Shown here piece by piece: positions 47,728-59,700 of a stretch of 64,000 nucleotides of DNA. A model generated the notes under the pieces. That model saw only the letters and a list, made by a program, of their open reading frames with translations. It was not told the DNA's origin and did no database searches. The position numbers and the translations under genes are program-made. Origin of the DNA: Mercurialis annua (taxonomy: Eukaryota; Streptophyta; Magnoliopsida; Malpighiales; Euphorbiaceae); NCBI RefSeq assembly GCF_937616625.2, contig NC_065570.1, positions 22,530,046 through 22,594,045 on the forward strand. Reading direction: 5' to 3'. Numbering within the stretch: position 1 is the first letter of the stretch; each line of letters opens with the position of its first letter.

Positions 47728-48720
47728 TTTATTCAAGAAGGGGGCAAAGGAAGAAATATAGAATTAGATGAGGAGTCGTCTAAAGACCAACAAAATGATA
47801 CAATGGAGATTAATCAAACCCATAGTGAACCAGAATTAGTAAAATCTACAGAAACACCTCGAAGATCGAGTAGAGTATCTCATCAACCAGAGAGATATGG
47901 TTTTCTTCATGATATACAAGAGTTGTTTATTCATGGAGAAAATGATCAAATTGTTGATCCCTCTACTTATGAGGAAGCTATATGTGATATAGATTCTTCA
48001 AGATGGCTTGAAGCTATGAAATCCGAAATGGATTCCCTATACAGTAACCAAGTTTTGGAGCTAGTCGATCCACCCGATGGTATTATACCAATAGGGAACA
48101 AATGGATCTTCAAGCGTAAAATTGGTGCTGATAGAAAAGTGGAGACTTTTAAAGCTAGGCTTGTTGCCTATGAGGTTAGTTTGTCTAGCCGATATCAATC
48201 AATCCAGGTTCGGAACACTGGATGACAGTTAAGAATATCTTTAAGTACTTGAGAAGAACTAAAGATATGATCTTAACATATGGAGGAGGTGATCTACAAA
48301 TAGACAACTTTATAGATTCTGATTTTCAGTCAGATATAAACGATTGTAAGTCTATATCCGGATTTGTATTCACATGTAATGGAGGAGCAGTGAGTTGGAA
48401 GAATTCAAAACAAGAAACCACTACGGATTCCACCACAGAAGCCGAGTATATCGCGGCATCAGATGCTGGAAAGGAAGCTGTTTGGATTATGAAATTCGTT
48501 TCTAAACTTGGTGTGGTTCCTAACATTGAGTCGGCGATTCCTCTTTTCTGCGACAACAATGGTGCTATTGCCCAGGCAAAGGAACCCCGGTCTCACCAGA
48601 AATCCAAACACATAGAAAGGCGTTATCATATCATTCGAGAGATTGTTGAAAAGGGAGATGTGTCTCTCCAAAGATAGCATCAGCCGATAACACGACTGAC
48701 CCACTAACAAAGCCCATGAC
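47728..48720 (+). pseudogene. Copia RT/RNase H with the RT catalytic core deleted
   Basis: The RT starts normally: TPRRSSRVSHQPERYGF, EAMKSEMDSLYSNQVLELVD, GNKWIFKRKIGADRKVETFK and ARLVA. At about 48165-48170 it jumps to YEVSLSSRYQS, which in copia RTs lies after the palm and thumb. The YVDD-containing core is therefore missing. A frameshift follows at about 48200. RNase H is then well kept over 48222-48677: DSDFQSD, TTDSTTEAEYIAASDAGKEA, LFCDNNGAIA and KHIERRYHIIREIVEKGDV. Another frameshift precedes a C-terminal IASADNTTDPLTKPMT. Confidence 0.93.
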
Positions 48721-48783
48721 CTAAAGTCAATTAGATTTACATCTTGAGAAGATGGGGCTTAGATATAGTAGCCAATGGCACTA

Positions 48784-48798
48784 GTGCAAGTGGGAGAT
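48784..48798 (+). promoter_or_regulatory. Copia polypurine tract region
   Basis: GTGCAAGTGGGAGAT directly before the 3' LTR start, the usual copia PPT. Confidence 0.9.
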
Positions 48799-50770
48799 TG
48801 TTAGTAGTATGTACCCTAGGGCCATTTTGTATTTATACTTGTATAAACAAATTCCATTAGCAATGATATATATGTTTTATTTGAATTAAGTGCCTCATCA
48901 ACTAAGTGTTTATTTATTGCATATTGTCCTTATCACATTGTGATAGAATCTATTCTTAAGGTGTTAGGAATATGAGTGACAAATTCTATTATACAAGTGA
49001 CCTAAATAACCGTTAACGATCGATGGGGTCCTACGAATAAGGGCATCGCATTATCCCGGAAAGATCGTCACCTCTGTTTATTCTCCTGATTAGTAAAGAG
49101 TTACTTATTATAGGAAGCATTAAGTCTCATACTACTTGATGGGGATCAGAATAAATATATGGACCTCAAAGGGTTTGAGTGAGTCGAACAAGTGACGCTA
49201 GATGACTTATACATGATAATTCATTAAAGTCAATTTAATGACAACTAGTTCATAATTGTACATATATCCTTTGACTTGCGGTGACACTATCTTGTATATA
49301 GGTGATTAGAGTTTGATACTCCTTAATAGATCTTTCATGAGCTAGGGCCGCGGGATGTGTTGGCTCGAGTTAGTTGTATATGGAGATAGGGATTTAACCT
49401 AGAAATTATTCATCACTCTAGATGAACGGAGAAAAGATTCTATGCTATCTCAAATTGTTCTTGATGGATGATAAAACCTGCGCAGGTGTATATGACTTAC
49501 TTAGAAAGTTGTTTCCAGTGGAAAATCATATTTATCAAGAATAAGAACTGAGATGAAGTCATATGATCAAGACAAACATTATTTGACTTAACCGTGACAC
49601 TAGTCGAGATCAAAATCTTAGATGAAGGGAATTTTGAGTGTACGGTAATTATGAGCATTGGTTCATGAAGAATGCATCGAAAATTCATATCTATTTGGGG
49701 GTCGTGATATGTTGCTAGACGTCACTCACGATCTACGAGAATTAATAATTAATGGGATTTAATTATTTAATATAAGAAAGGCGTTTCTTATGACTCTCGT
49801 TGCCATATAGATGTGAGCCTAGTTAGTCACACACAATAGAGTGTGCAACCGATTGAGTTTACGAGAGATCAATTTCATATAGATACTAGCATATCTCGGA
49901 AATTATCTAAGATGAAAAATAAGTATAAATTAGGGACTGATTTGTAAGAGTTATAAATTAGTAGGTACCTAATTGTATTTTATCCAAGTTAATGTAATGA
50001 AGTCATGTGATGATGTCACAATGATGTCATGTGACGATGTCACGATGATGTCATGCGATGATGTCACGTAATGATGTCATGTGATGATGTCATGTATGTC
50101 TCTGTGTGACACCTAGCATCCGACGTGTCAGAAGGTGGAAACACCTATACTAATTGTGTGACACCTAGCATCCGATGTGTCACATGGTGGTAACACCTAT
50201 GCTTGGTGTGTGACACTTAGCATGTGAGGAGTTGAATGGTGACAACACCTTTGCTTTGTGTGTGACACCTAACATGTGAGGTGTCAGAGTTTTAAGACAA
50301 ACTCTAGCCAATAAATGAGGTTGCCTTTGTCATTCTAAAAGACACACAACATACTACAACACCATGTTGTAGAGAGATAAAGCTATACTTGAAAGAGTTC
50401 AAGTAGTCATTAATCACGGAAAGCTTGGCAAAGTTTTTCATACATTCGAGCAAAGACGTAACTGCGGCGAGAGTTTGAGTTTAGGGTTACTCGCCAAGAG
50501 GAACTCTTGCGGATTACTTCAAGGCTAGGATTCAATCGGACGGATACTCGTGTGGACGAGCTTGAGGTCGCCGTACTATCGGGTCTACAAGAATCGTTGG
50601 AGAATCGACATAGGTATTCTTCTTACGATTTCTAGATGCGTGCTTTAAATACTAGATTATACGACGATCCATTTTTTATTGATATTATCAACTTCTGGAT
50701 CCGAATTGTTGAAATTCCAATTTTGAATTGAAATATACAATCCGGACCCTCGCGTCCCGCTGCACCAACA
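48799..50770 (+). repeat. Copia 3' LTR (1972 bp)
   Basis: TG at 48799, CA at 50770. It is longer than the 5' LTR because it keeps the 199-bp segment at 49260-49458 and a fuller set of 52-bp repeats. The TATA position is altered (CAATAAATG at about 50308). Confidence 0.95.
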
Positions 50771-50775
50771 TAAAA
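50771..50775 (+). repeat. Right target site duplication TAAAA
   Basis: Matches 42731-42735; satellite resumes immediately after. Confidence 0.93.
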
Positions 50776-51835
50776 CCGTTACGAAACAAAACCAAAGGTT
50801 TAAAATGTTACGAAACAAATCCAGACGTTTCACTTTTTTAGCGATTTAAGCCAAACGTTAACAAACTTTACAAAACAAATCCGAAAGTTTTACCTTTTTA
50901 ACCTTTTAAGCAATTGAATCCAAACGTTTACAAACGTTATGAAACAAAACCAAACGTTTCACCTTTTTAGTTATTTAAGCCAAACGTTTACAAACGTTAC
51001 AAACGTTTCACCTTTTTAGCGATTTAAGCCAAACGTTTACAAACGTTACAAAACAAATCCAAACGTTTCACCTTTTTAGAGAAACAAATCTAAACGTTTC
51101 ACCTTTTTAGCGATTAAAGCCAAACGTTTCACCTTTTTAGCAATTTAAGCAAAACGTTTACAAACATTACAAAACAAATTCAAACGTTTCGCCTTTTTTA
51201 GAGATTTAAGACAAATGTTACAAAACAAAAACAAACGTTTACAAACGTTATGAAACAAAATCAATCGTTTCACATTTTTAGCGACTTAACCAAAACTTTT
51301 AAAAACGTTACAAAACAAAACCAAATGTTTACAAACGCTACGAAAAAAATCAAAACGCTTCACCTTTTTAGCGATTGAATCCAAACGTTTACAAAAAAAA
51401 TCCAATCGTTTCACTTTTTCAGCGATTGAAGCCAAACGTTTACAAACGTTAAGAAACAAATCCAAGCGTTTAAAACGATACGAAACAAATCCAAACGTTT
51501 CACCTTTTTAACAGTTTAAGCAAAACGTTTACAAATGTTGCAAATCAAATCCAAACGTAACGTTTACAAACGTTACGAAACGAATTCAAACGTTTAACCT
51601 TTTTAGCACTTTGAGCCAAACATTTACAAACGTTACAAAACAAATCCAAGTGTTTCACCTTTTTAGCGATTTAAGCCAAACGTTTACAAACGTTACAAAA
51701 CAAATCCAAACGCTTAAAACGTTACGAAACAAATCCAAGCGTTTCACCTTTTCAGCGATTGAAGCCAAACGTTTACAAACGTTACGAAACAAATCGAAAC
51801 GCTTCACATTTTTTAGCGATTTAAGCCAAACGTTT
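50776..51835 (+). repeat. 60-bp satellite, forward block after the copia element
   Basis: Forward monomers in register with those left of the insertion, ending at an AAACGTTT switch near 51836. Confidence 0.95.
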
Positions 51836-54130
51836 AGCTTTAATCGCTCAAAAGGTGAAACGTTTGGATTTGTTTTCTAACGTTTGTAAACGTTTGTCTT
51901 AAATCGCTAAAAAGGTGAAACTTTGGATATGTTTTGTTCGTTTCAAATCCAAACGTTTCGCCTTTCTAGCAGTTTAAGCCAAACGTTTACAAACGTTACA
52001 AAACAAATCCAAACATTTCACCTTTTTAGCGATTTAAGCCAAACGTTTACATACGATACAAAACAAAACCAAATGTTTACAAATGTTACAAAACAAATCC
52101 AAATGTTTCCCCTTTTTAGCAATTTAAGCCAAATGTTTACAAACGTTACAAAACAAATTTAAACGTTTCAACTTTTACTCCTTTTTAGCGATTGAAGCTA
52201 AACGTTTACAACCGTTACAAAACAAAACCAAATGTTTCCCCTTTTTAGCGATTTAAGCCAAATGTTTACAAACGTTACGAAACAAATCCAAACATTTCCC
52301 CTTTTTTAAAGATTCAAGCCAAACGTTTACAAATGTTTCAAATCAAATCCAAACTTTTCACCTTTTTAGCAAAATAAATCGAAATGTTTCACCTCTTAGC
52401 GATTTAAGCAAAATATTTCACCTTTTTAGCAATTTAAGCCAAACATTTACAAATGTTACGAAACAAATCCGAACGGTTCACCTTTTTAGCAATTTGAGCC
52501 AAACGTTTACAAACGTTATGAAACAAAACCAAATATTTAAAACGTTATGAAAGAAAACCAAACATTTAAAACTTCTTGAAACAAATCCAAACATTTCACC
52601 CTTTTAGCAATTGAAGCTAAACGTTTATAAACGTCACAAAACAAATCCAAACGTCTCACCTTTTTAGCAATTTAAGCTAAACATTTGTAAATGTTATGAA
52701 ACAAATCCAAACGTTTCCCCTTATTAGCAAACGTATACAAATGTTACCAATCGAATCCAAACATTTCACCTTTTTTGCGATTGAAGCCATGATTTATTTT
52801 GTAATGATTGGATTTGTTTTGTAACGTTTGTAAACATTTGGCTTCAATCACTAAAAAGGTGAAACGTTTAGCTTCAATCGCTAAAAAGGTGAAACGTTTA
52901 GATTTGTTTTGTAACGTTTGTAAACGTTTGGCTTAAATTAAAAAGGTGAAACTTTGGATTTGTTTTGTAACGTTTGAAATCCAAACGTTTCACCTTTCTA
53001 GTAGTTTAAAGCAAACGTTTACAAACGTTACAAAACAAATCCAAACATTTCACCTTTTTGGCGATTTAAGCCAAACGTTTAGAAACGTTACAAAAGAAAA
53101 ACAAACGTTTACAAACGTTACGAAACAAAACCAAACGTTTCCCCTATTTAGCGATTTAAGCCAAACGTTTATAAACGTTACAAAACAAATCCAAACGTTT
53201 CAACTTTTTTAGCGATTCAAGCCAAACGTTTACAAACGTTTCAATTCAAATCAAAATGTTTCACCTTTTTAGCAAAAGAAATCGAAATGTTTCACCTTTT
53301 AGCGATTTAAGCCAAACATTTCAACTTTTTAGAAATTTAAGCCAAACATTTACCAATATTACAAAACAAATCCAAAAGTTTCACCATTTTAGCAATTTGA
53401 GCCAAACGTTTACAAACTTTACGAAAAAAAACAAAAACAAAACCAAACATTTAAAACATTTTGAAACAAATCCAAACGTTTCACCATTTTAGATATTGAA
53501 GCTAAACGTTTACAAACGTTACAAAACAAATCCAAACGTTTCACCTTTTTCGCGATTTAAGCCAAACATTTGTAAATGTTACGAAACAAATCCAAACGTT
53601 TCACCTTATTAGCAAACGTTAACAAACGTTTCAAATCAAATCCAAACATTTCACCTTTTTAGCGATTGAAGCCATGATTTGTTTTGTATCGTTTGGATTT
53701 GTTTTGTAACGTTTGTAAATGTTTGGCTTAAATCGCTAAAAAGGGGCAACGTTTGGATTTTTTTTGTTACGTTTGTAAACGTTTGGCTTAAATCGCTAAA
53801 TAGGTGAAACATTTGGATTTGTTATGTAACGTTTGTAAACGTTTGGCTTAAATCACCAAAAAGGGGAAACGTTTGGATTTCTTTCGTAAAGTTTTAAATG
53901 CTTGGATTTGTTTTGTAACATTTTTAATCGTTTGGCTTAAATCGCTAAACAAGGGATACATATGGATTTGTTTTGTAACATTTGTAAACGTTTGGATTAA
54001 ATCGCTAAAAATGTAAAACGTTTGGTTTTGTTTCGGATTTGCTTTGTAACGTTTGTAAACATTTGGCTTTGGGAAACGTTTGGTTTTGTTTCGTAACGTT
54101 TGGCTAAAAAGGCGAAATGTTTGGATTTCA
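51836..54130. repeat. 60-bp satellite, mosaic of forward and reverse blocks
   Basis: Reverse at 51836-51945, forward to 52793, reverse to 52978, forward to 53676, reverse to about 54130. Two related segments can be seen. A CCTTTCTAG variant lies at about 51961 and 52993, and a GATTCAAGCCAAACG variant at about 52311 and 53214. Both forward segments end in GAAGCCATGATTT before flipping. The mosaic therefore arose partly by duplication of a block that already contained an inversion. Confidence 0.9.
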
Positions 54131-56585
54131 AATGTTACGAACGTTACGAAAAAAATCCAAAAGTTTCCCCTTTTAAGCAATTTAAGCCAAACATTTACAA
54201 ACGTTACCAAACAAATCCAAACGTTTCACCTTTTTAACGATTTAAGCCAAATGTTTACAAACGTTTTAAAAAAAATCCAAATGTTTATAACGTTACGAAC
54301 TATATCATAACATTTCACCTCTTTAGCAATTTGTGCACAACGTTTACAAACATTACGAAACAAATCCAAACGTTTCACCTTTTTAGCTATTTATGCCAAA
54401 TGTTTACAAACGTTACAAAACAAATCTAAACGTTTCACCTTTTTAGCAATTTGAGCCATACGTTTACAAACATTACAAAACAAGTCCAAACGTTTAAAAC
54501 GTTACGAAACAAATCCAAACGTTTCACCTTTTTAGCAATTTAAGCCAAACGTTAACACACATTTCAAAACAAATCAAAACATTTCACCTTTTCAGCGATT
54601 TAAGCCAAATGCTCACAAACGTTACGAAACAAACCCAAACATTTCACCTTTTTAGCGATTTAAGCCCAACGTTTACAAGTGTTACGAAACAAATCCAAAT
54701 GTTTCACCTTTTTAATGGTTTAAGCCAAACGTTTATGAATGTTACAAAACAAATCCAAACGTTACACATTTTTAGCAATTTAAGCCAAATTTTAACAAAA
54801 GTTACGAACAATTCCAAATATTTCACCTTTTTAGCGATTTAACCCAAACGTTTACAAACGAAACAAAACAAATCCAAATGTTTCACCTTTTTAGCGATTT
54901 AAGTCAAATGTTTACAAACGTTACAAAACAAATCAAAACATTTCACCTCTTTAGAGATTTAAGCCAAACATTTACAAACATTACGAAACAAATCCAAACG
55001 TTTCACCTTTTTAGCCATTTAAGCTAAATGTTTACAAACGTTATGAAACAAATCCAAACGTTTAACCTTTTTGGCAACTGAAGCCAAGCGTTTATAAACG
55101 TTACGAAACAAAACCAAACACTTATAACATTACGAAAGAAATCCAAATGTTTCACTTTTTTAGCAAAAAAAACCAAACGTTTAAAACGTTACGAAACAAA
55201 TCCAAATGTTTCACATTTATTAGCGATTTAAGCCAAACGTTTACAAATGTAACAAAACAAATCCAAATGTTTCATCTTTTTAGCGATTTAAGCCAAATGT
55301 TTACAAACGTTACGAAAGAAATCCAAGCGGTTAAAACATTACGAAAATTAACCAAACGTTTAAAATGTTTCGAAACAAAGCAAAACGTTTCCCCTTTTTA
55401 GCGATTTAAGCCAAACGTTTACAAACAATAGGAAACAAATCCAAGGGTTTAAAACGTTAAGAAAAAAAACCAAACGTTTAAAACTTTACGGAAAAAAATG
55501 CGAACATTTACAAACGTTAGGAAACAAATCGAAGCGGTTACGACGTTACAAAAAAAACAAAATGTTTAAAACGTTATGATAAAAATCCAAACGTTTCACC
55601 TTTTTAGCGATTTAAGCCAAACGTTTACAAACATTAAGAAACAAAACCAAACGTTTCACCTTTTTAGCGATTTAAGCCCAACGTTAAAAAACATTACGAA
55701 ATAAATTCCAACGTTTCACCTTTTTAGAGATTTAAGTCAAACGTTTACAAAAGTTACAAAACAAATCCAAACGTTTCAACTTTTTAGCGATTTATGCCAA
55801 ACGTTTACCAACATTACAAAACAAATCCAAACGTTTCACCTTATTAGCGATTTAAGCCAAACCTTTACAAACGTTACGAAACAAATCCAAACATTTAAAA
55901 CGTTATGAAACAAATCCAAACGTTTCACCTTTTTAGCAAACGTTTACAAACTTAACGAAACTTTTCATATTATTAGCGATTTAAGCAAAACATTTAAAAC
56001 GTTACGAAACAAATCCAAACGTTTCATCTTTTTAACAATTCAAGCCAAACGTTTACAAATGTTACGAAATAAATCCAAATGTTTTACCTTTTTAGCGATT
56101 GAAGCCATACGTTTACAAACGTTTCAAAACAATTCCAAACGTTTTTCCTTTTTAGTGATTTAAGCCATACGGTTACAAAAGTTACTAAAAAAATCCAAAC
56201 GTTTCACCTTTTTAGCGATTGAAGGCAAACGTTTACAAACGATACGAACAAAACCAAACGTTTAAAACATTACGAAACAAATCCAAACGTTTCATCTTTT
56301 TAGCAATGTAAGCCAAACGTTTACAAACATTACAGAACAAGTCCAAAGGTTTCCCCTTTTTAGCGATTTAAGCCAAACGTTTACAAACGTTACGAAACAA
56401 ATCTACACGTTTCACCTTTTTTGCGATTTAAGCCAAACGTTTACAAACGTTACAAAACAAATCCAAACGTTTCACCTTTTTAGCGATTTAAGCCAATCGT
56501 TTACAAACGTTACGAAACAAAATAAAACTTTTAAAACTTTATGAAACAAAACCAAACGTTTCACCTTTTCAGCGATTGAAGCCAA
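54131..56585 (+). repeat. 60-bp satellite, forward block (copy 1 of a multi-kb duplication)
   Basis: Forward monomers with private variants: TATATCATAACATTTCACC at about 54301, ACAAGTGTTACG at about 54676, GAAGCCAAGCGTTTATAAAC at 55080 and CCAAGGGTTTAAAACG at 55441. All recur about 3.17 kb downstream. Confidence 0.93.
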
Positions 56586-56700
56586 ACGTTTAGCTTCAAT
56601 CGCTAAAAAGGTGAAACGTTTAGATTTGTTTTGTAACGTTTGTAAACGTTTGGCTTAAATTAAAAAGGTGAAACATTAGATTTGATTTGTAACGTTTGAA
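56586..56700 (-). repeat. 60-bp satellite, short reverse block
   Basis: About two reverse monomers opened by an AAACGTTT switch. Closely similar to the reverse patch at about 52868-52978, including its AAATTAAAAAGG deletion variant. Confidence 0.9.
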
Positions 56701-59700
56701 ATCCAAAAGTTTCAACTTTCTAGTAGTTTAAGCCAAACGTTTACAAACGTTACAAAACAAATCCAAACACTTCACCTTTTTGGCGATTTAAGCCAAACGT
56801 TTAGAAACGTTACAAAAGAAAACCAAACGTTTACAAACGTTACGAAACAAAACCAAACGTTTCCCCTATTTCGCGATTTAAGCCAAACGTTTATAAAAGT
56901 TACAAAACAAATCCAAACGTTTCAACTTTTTTAGCGATTCAAGCCAAACGTTTACTAACGTTTCAATTCAAATCAAAACGTTTCACCTTTTTAGCAAAAC
57001 AAATCCAAATGTTTCACCTTTTAGCGATTTAAGCCAAACATTTCACCTTTTTAGCAATTTAAGCCAAACATTTACAAATGTTACGAAACAAATCCAAAAG
57101 TTTCACCATTTTAGCAATTTGAGCCAAACGTTTACAAACGTTACGAAAAAAAAAAACAAAACAAAACCAAACATTTAAAACATTTTGAAACAAATCCAAA
57201 CGTTTCACCATTTTAGATATTGAAGCTAAACGTTTACAAACGTTACAAAACAAATCCAAACGTTTCACCTTTTTCGCGATTTAAGCCAAACATTTGTAAA
57301 TGTTACGAAACAAATCCAAACGTTTCCCCTTATTAGCAAACGTTAACAAAAGTTTCAATCAAATCCAAACATTTCCCCTTTTTAGCAATTTAAGCCAAAC
57401 ATTTACAAACTTTACCAAACAAATCCAAACGTTCCACCTTTTTAACGATTTAAGCCAAATGTTTACGAACTATATCATAACATTTCACCTTTTTAGCAAT
57501 TTGTGCCAAACGTTTACAAACATTTCGAAACAAATCCAAACGTTTCACCTTTTTAGCGATTTATGCCAAATGTTTACAAACGTTACAAAACAAATCTAAA
57601 CGTTCCACCTTTTTAGCAATTTGAGCCATACGTTTACAAACAATACAAAACAAATCCAAACGTTTAAAACGTTACAAAACAAATCCAAACATTTCACCTT
57701 TTTAGCAATTTAAGCCAAACGTTAACAAACGTTACAAAACAAATCAAAACGTTTCACCTTTTCAGCGATTTAAGCCAAATGCTAACAAACGTTACGAAAC
57801 AAACCCAAACGTTTCACCTTTTTAGCTATTTAAGCCAAACATTTACAAGTGTTACGAAATAAATCCAAATGTTTTCACCTTTTTAATTATTTAAGCCAAA
57901 CGTTTATGAACGTTACAAAACAAATCCAAACGTTACACCTTTTTAGCAATTTTAGCCAAATGTTAACAAAAGCTACGAACAATTCCAAATATTTCACCTT
58001 TTTAGCGATTTAACCCAAACGTTTACAAACAAAACAAAACAAATCCAAATGTTTCACCTTTTTAGCGATTTAAGCCAAATGTTTACAAACGTTACAAAAC
58101 AAATCAAAACATTTCACCTCTTTAGAGATTTAAGCCAAACATTTACAAACATTACGAAATAAATCCAAACGTTTCACCTTTTTAGCCATTTAAGCTAAAT
58201 GTTTACAAACGTTATGAAACAAATCCAAACGTTTCACCTTTTTTGCAATTGAAGCCAAGCGTTTATAAACGTTATGAAACAAAACCAAACACTTATAACA
58301 TTACGAAAGAAATCCAAACGTTTCACTTTTTTAGCAAACAAAACCAAACGTTTAAAGCGTTACGAAACAAATCCAAATGTTTCACATTTATTAGCGATTT
58401 AAGCCAAACGTTTACAAATGTAACAAAACAAATCCAAATGTTTCATCTTTTTAGCGATTTAAGCCAAACGTTTACAAACGTTACGAAAGAAATCCAAGCG
58501 TTTAAAACATTACGAAAATTAACCAAACGTTTAAAATGTTTCAAAACAAAGCAAAACGTTTCCCCTTTTTAGCGATTTAAGCCAAATGTTTACAAACAAT
58601 AGGAAACAAATCCAAGGGTTTAAAACGCTAAGAAAAAAAACCAAACGTTTAAAACGTTACAAAAAAAAGCGAACATTTACAAACGTTACGAAACAAATCG
58701 AAGCGGTTACGACGTTACAAAAAAAACCAAATGTTTAAAACGTTATGATAAAAATCCAAACGTTTCACCTTTTTAGCGATTTAAGCCAAACGTTTACAAA
58801 CGTTAAGAAACAAAACCAAACGTTTCACCTTTTTAGCGATTTAAGCCCAACGTTAAAAAACATTACGAAACAAGTTCCAATGTTTCACCTTTATAGAGAT
58901 TTAAGTCAAACGTTTACAAACGTTACAAAACAAATCCAAAAGTTTCAACTTTTTAGCGATTTAAGCCAAACGTTTACCAACGTTACAAAACAAATCCAAA
59001 TGTCTCACCTTTTTAGCAATTTAATCCAAACGTTTACCAACGTTAAACCTTTTTAGCGAATTAAGCCAAACGTTTACAAACGTTACAAAACAAATCCAAA
59101 CTTTTCACCTTTTTTAGCGATTTAAGCAAAACATTTACGAACTTTATAAAATATATCCAAATGTTTCCCCTTTTTAGCGATTTAAGCCAAACGTTTGTAA
59201 ATGTTACGAAACAAATCCAAACGTTTCACCTTTTTAGCGATTGAAGCCAAATGTTTACAAATGTTACAAAACAAATCCAAACGTTTACAAACATTACAAA
59301 ACAAATCCAAATGTTTCACTTTTTTAGCGTATTAAGCCAAACGTTTACAAATGATACGAAAAAAATCCAAACGTTTACAAACGTTACGAAACAAAACCAA
59401 ACGTTTGGCTAAAATTGCGATTGAAGCCAACGTTAACAAACGTTACGAAACAAATCCAAACGTTTCACCGTTTTAGCAATTTATGCCAAGCATTTTAAAT
59501 GTTTCGAAACAAATCCAAACGTTTCAATTTTTAGCAATTTAGGCTAAACGTTTACAAAGGTTACACAACAAATTCAAACGTTTCACCTTTTTAGCGTTTT
59601 AAGCCAAACATTTACAAAGGTTACGAAACAAAAAAAAATGTTTCACCTTTTTAGCGATTTAAGCCAAACGTTTACAAACGTTACAAAACAAATCCAAACG

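Larger units (their letters stand above)
42736..50770 (+). mobile_element. Ty1/copia retrotransposon, structurally complete but coding-defective (8035 bp)
   Basis: Two LTRs, each starting TGTTAGTAGTATGT and ending CACCAACA, an iMet PBS, gag, protease, integrase, RT/RNase H remnants and a PPT. It is flanked by perfect 5-bp target duplications TAAAA. Integrase before RT makes it Ty1/copia. The long LTRs suggest an Angela- or Tork-like lineage, but this is uncertain. The two satellite flanks fit together as one interrupted forward monomer, so the array predates the insertion. Coding capacity is lost through many stops, several frameshifts and an internal RT deletion. The PBS, PPT and LTRs look intact enough for it to have been mobilised in trans. 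Confidence 0.96.

Noticed and set aside
48326..48710. Two minus-strand frames over the copia RNase H
   Set aside because: Antisense shadows of the well-supported plus-strand RNase H.
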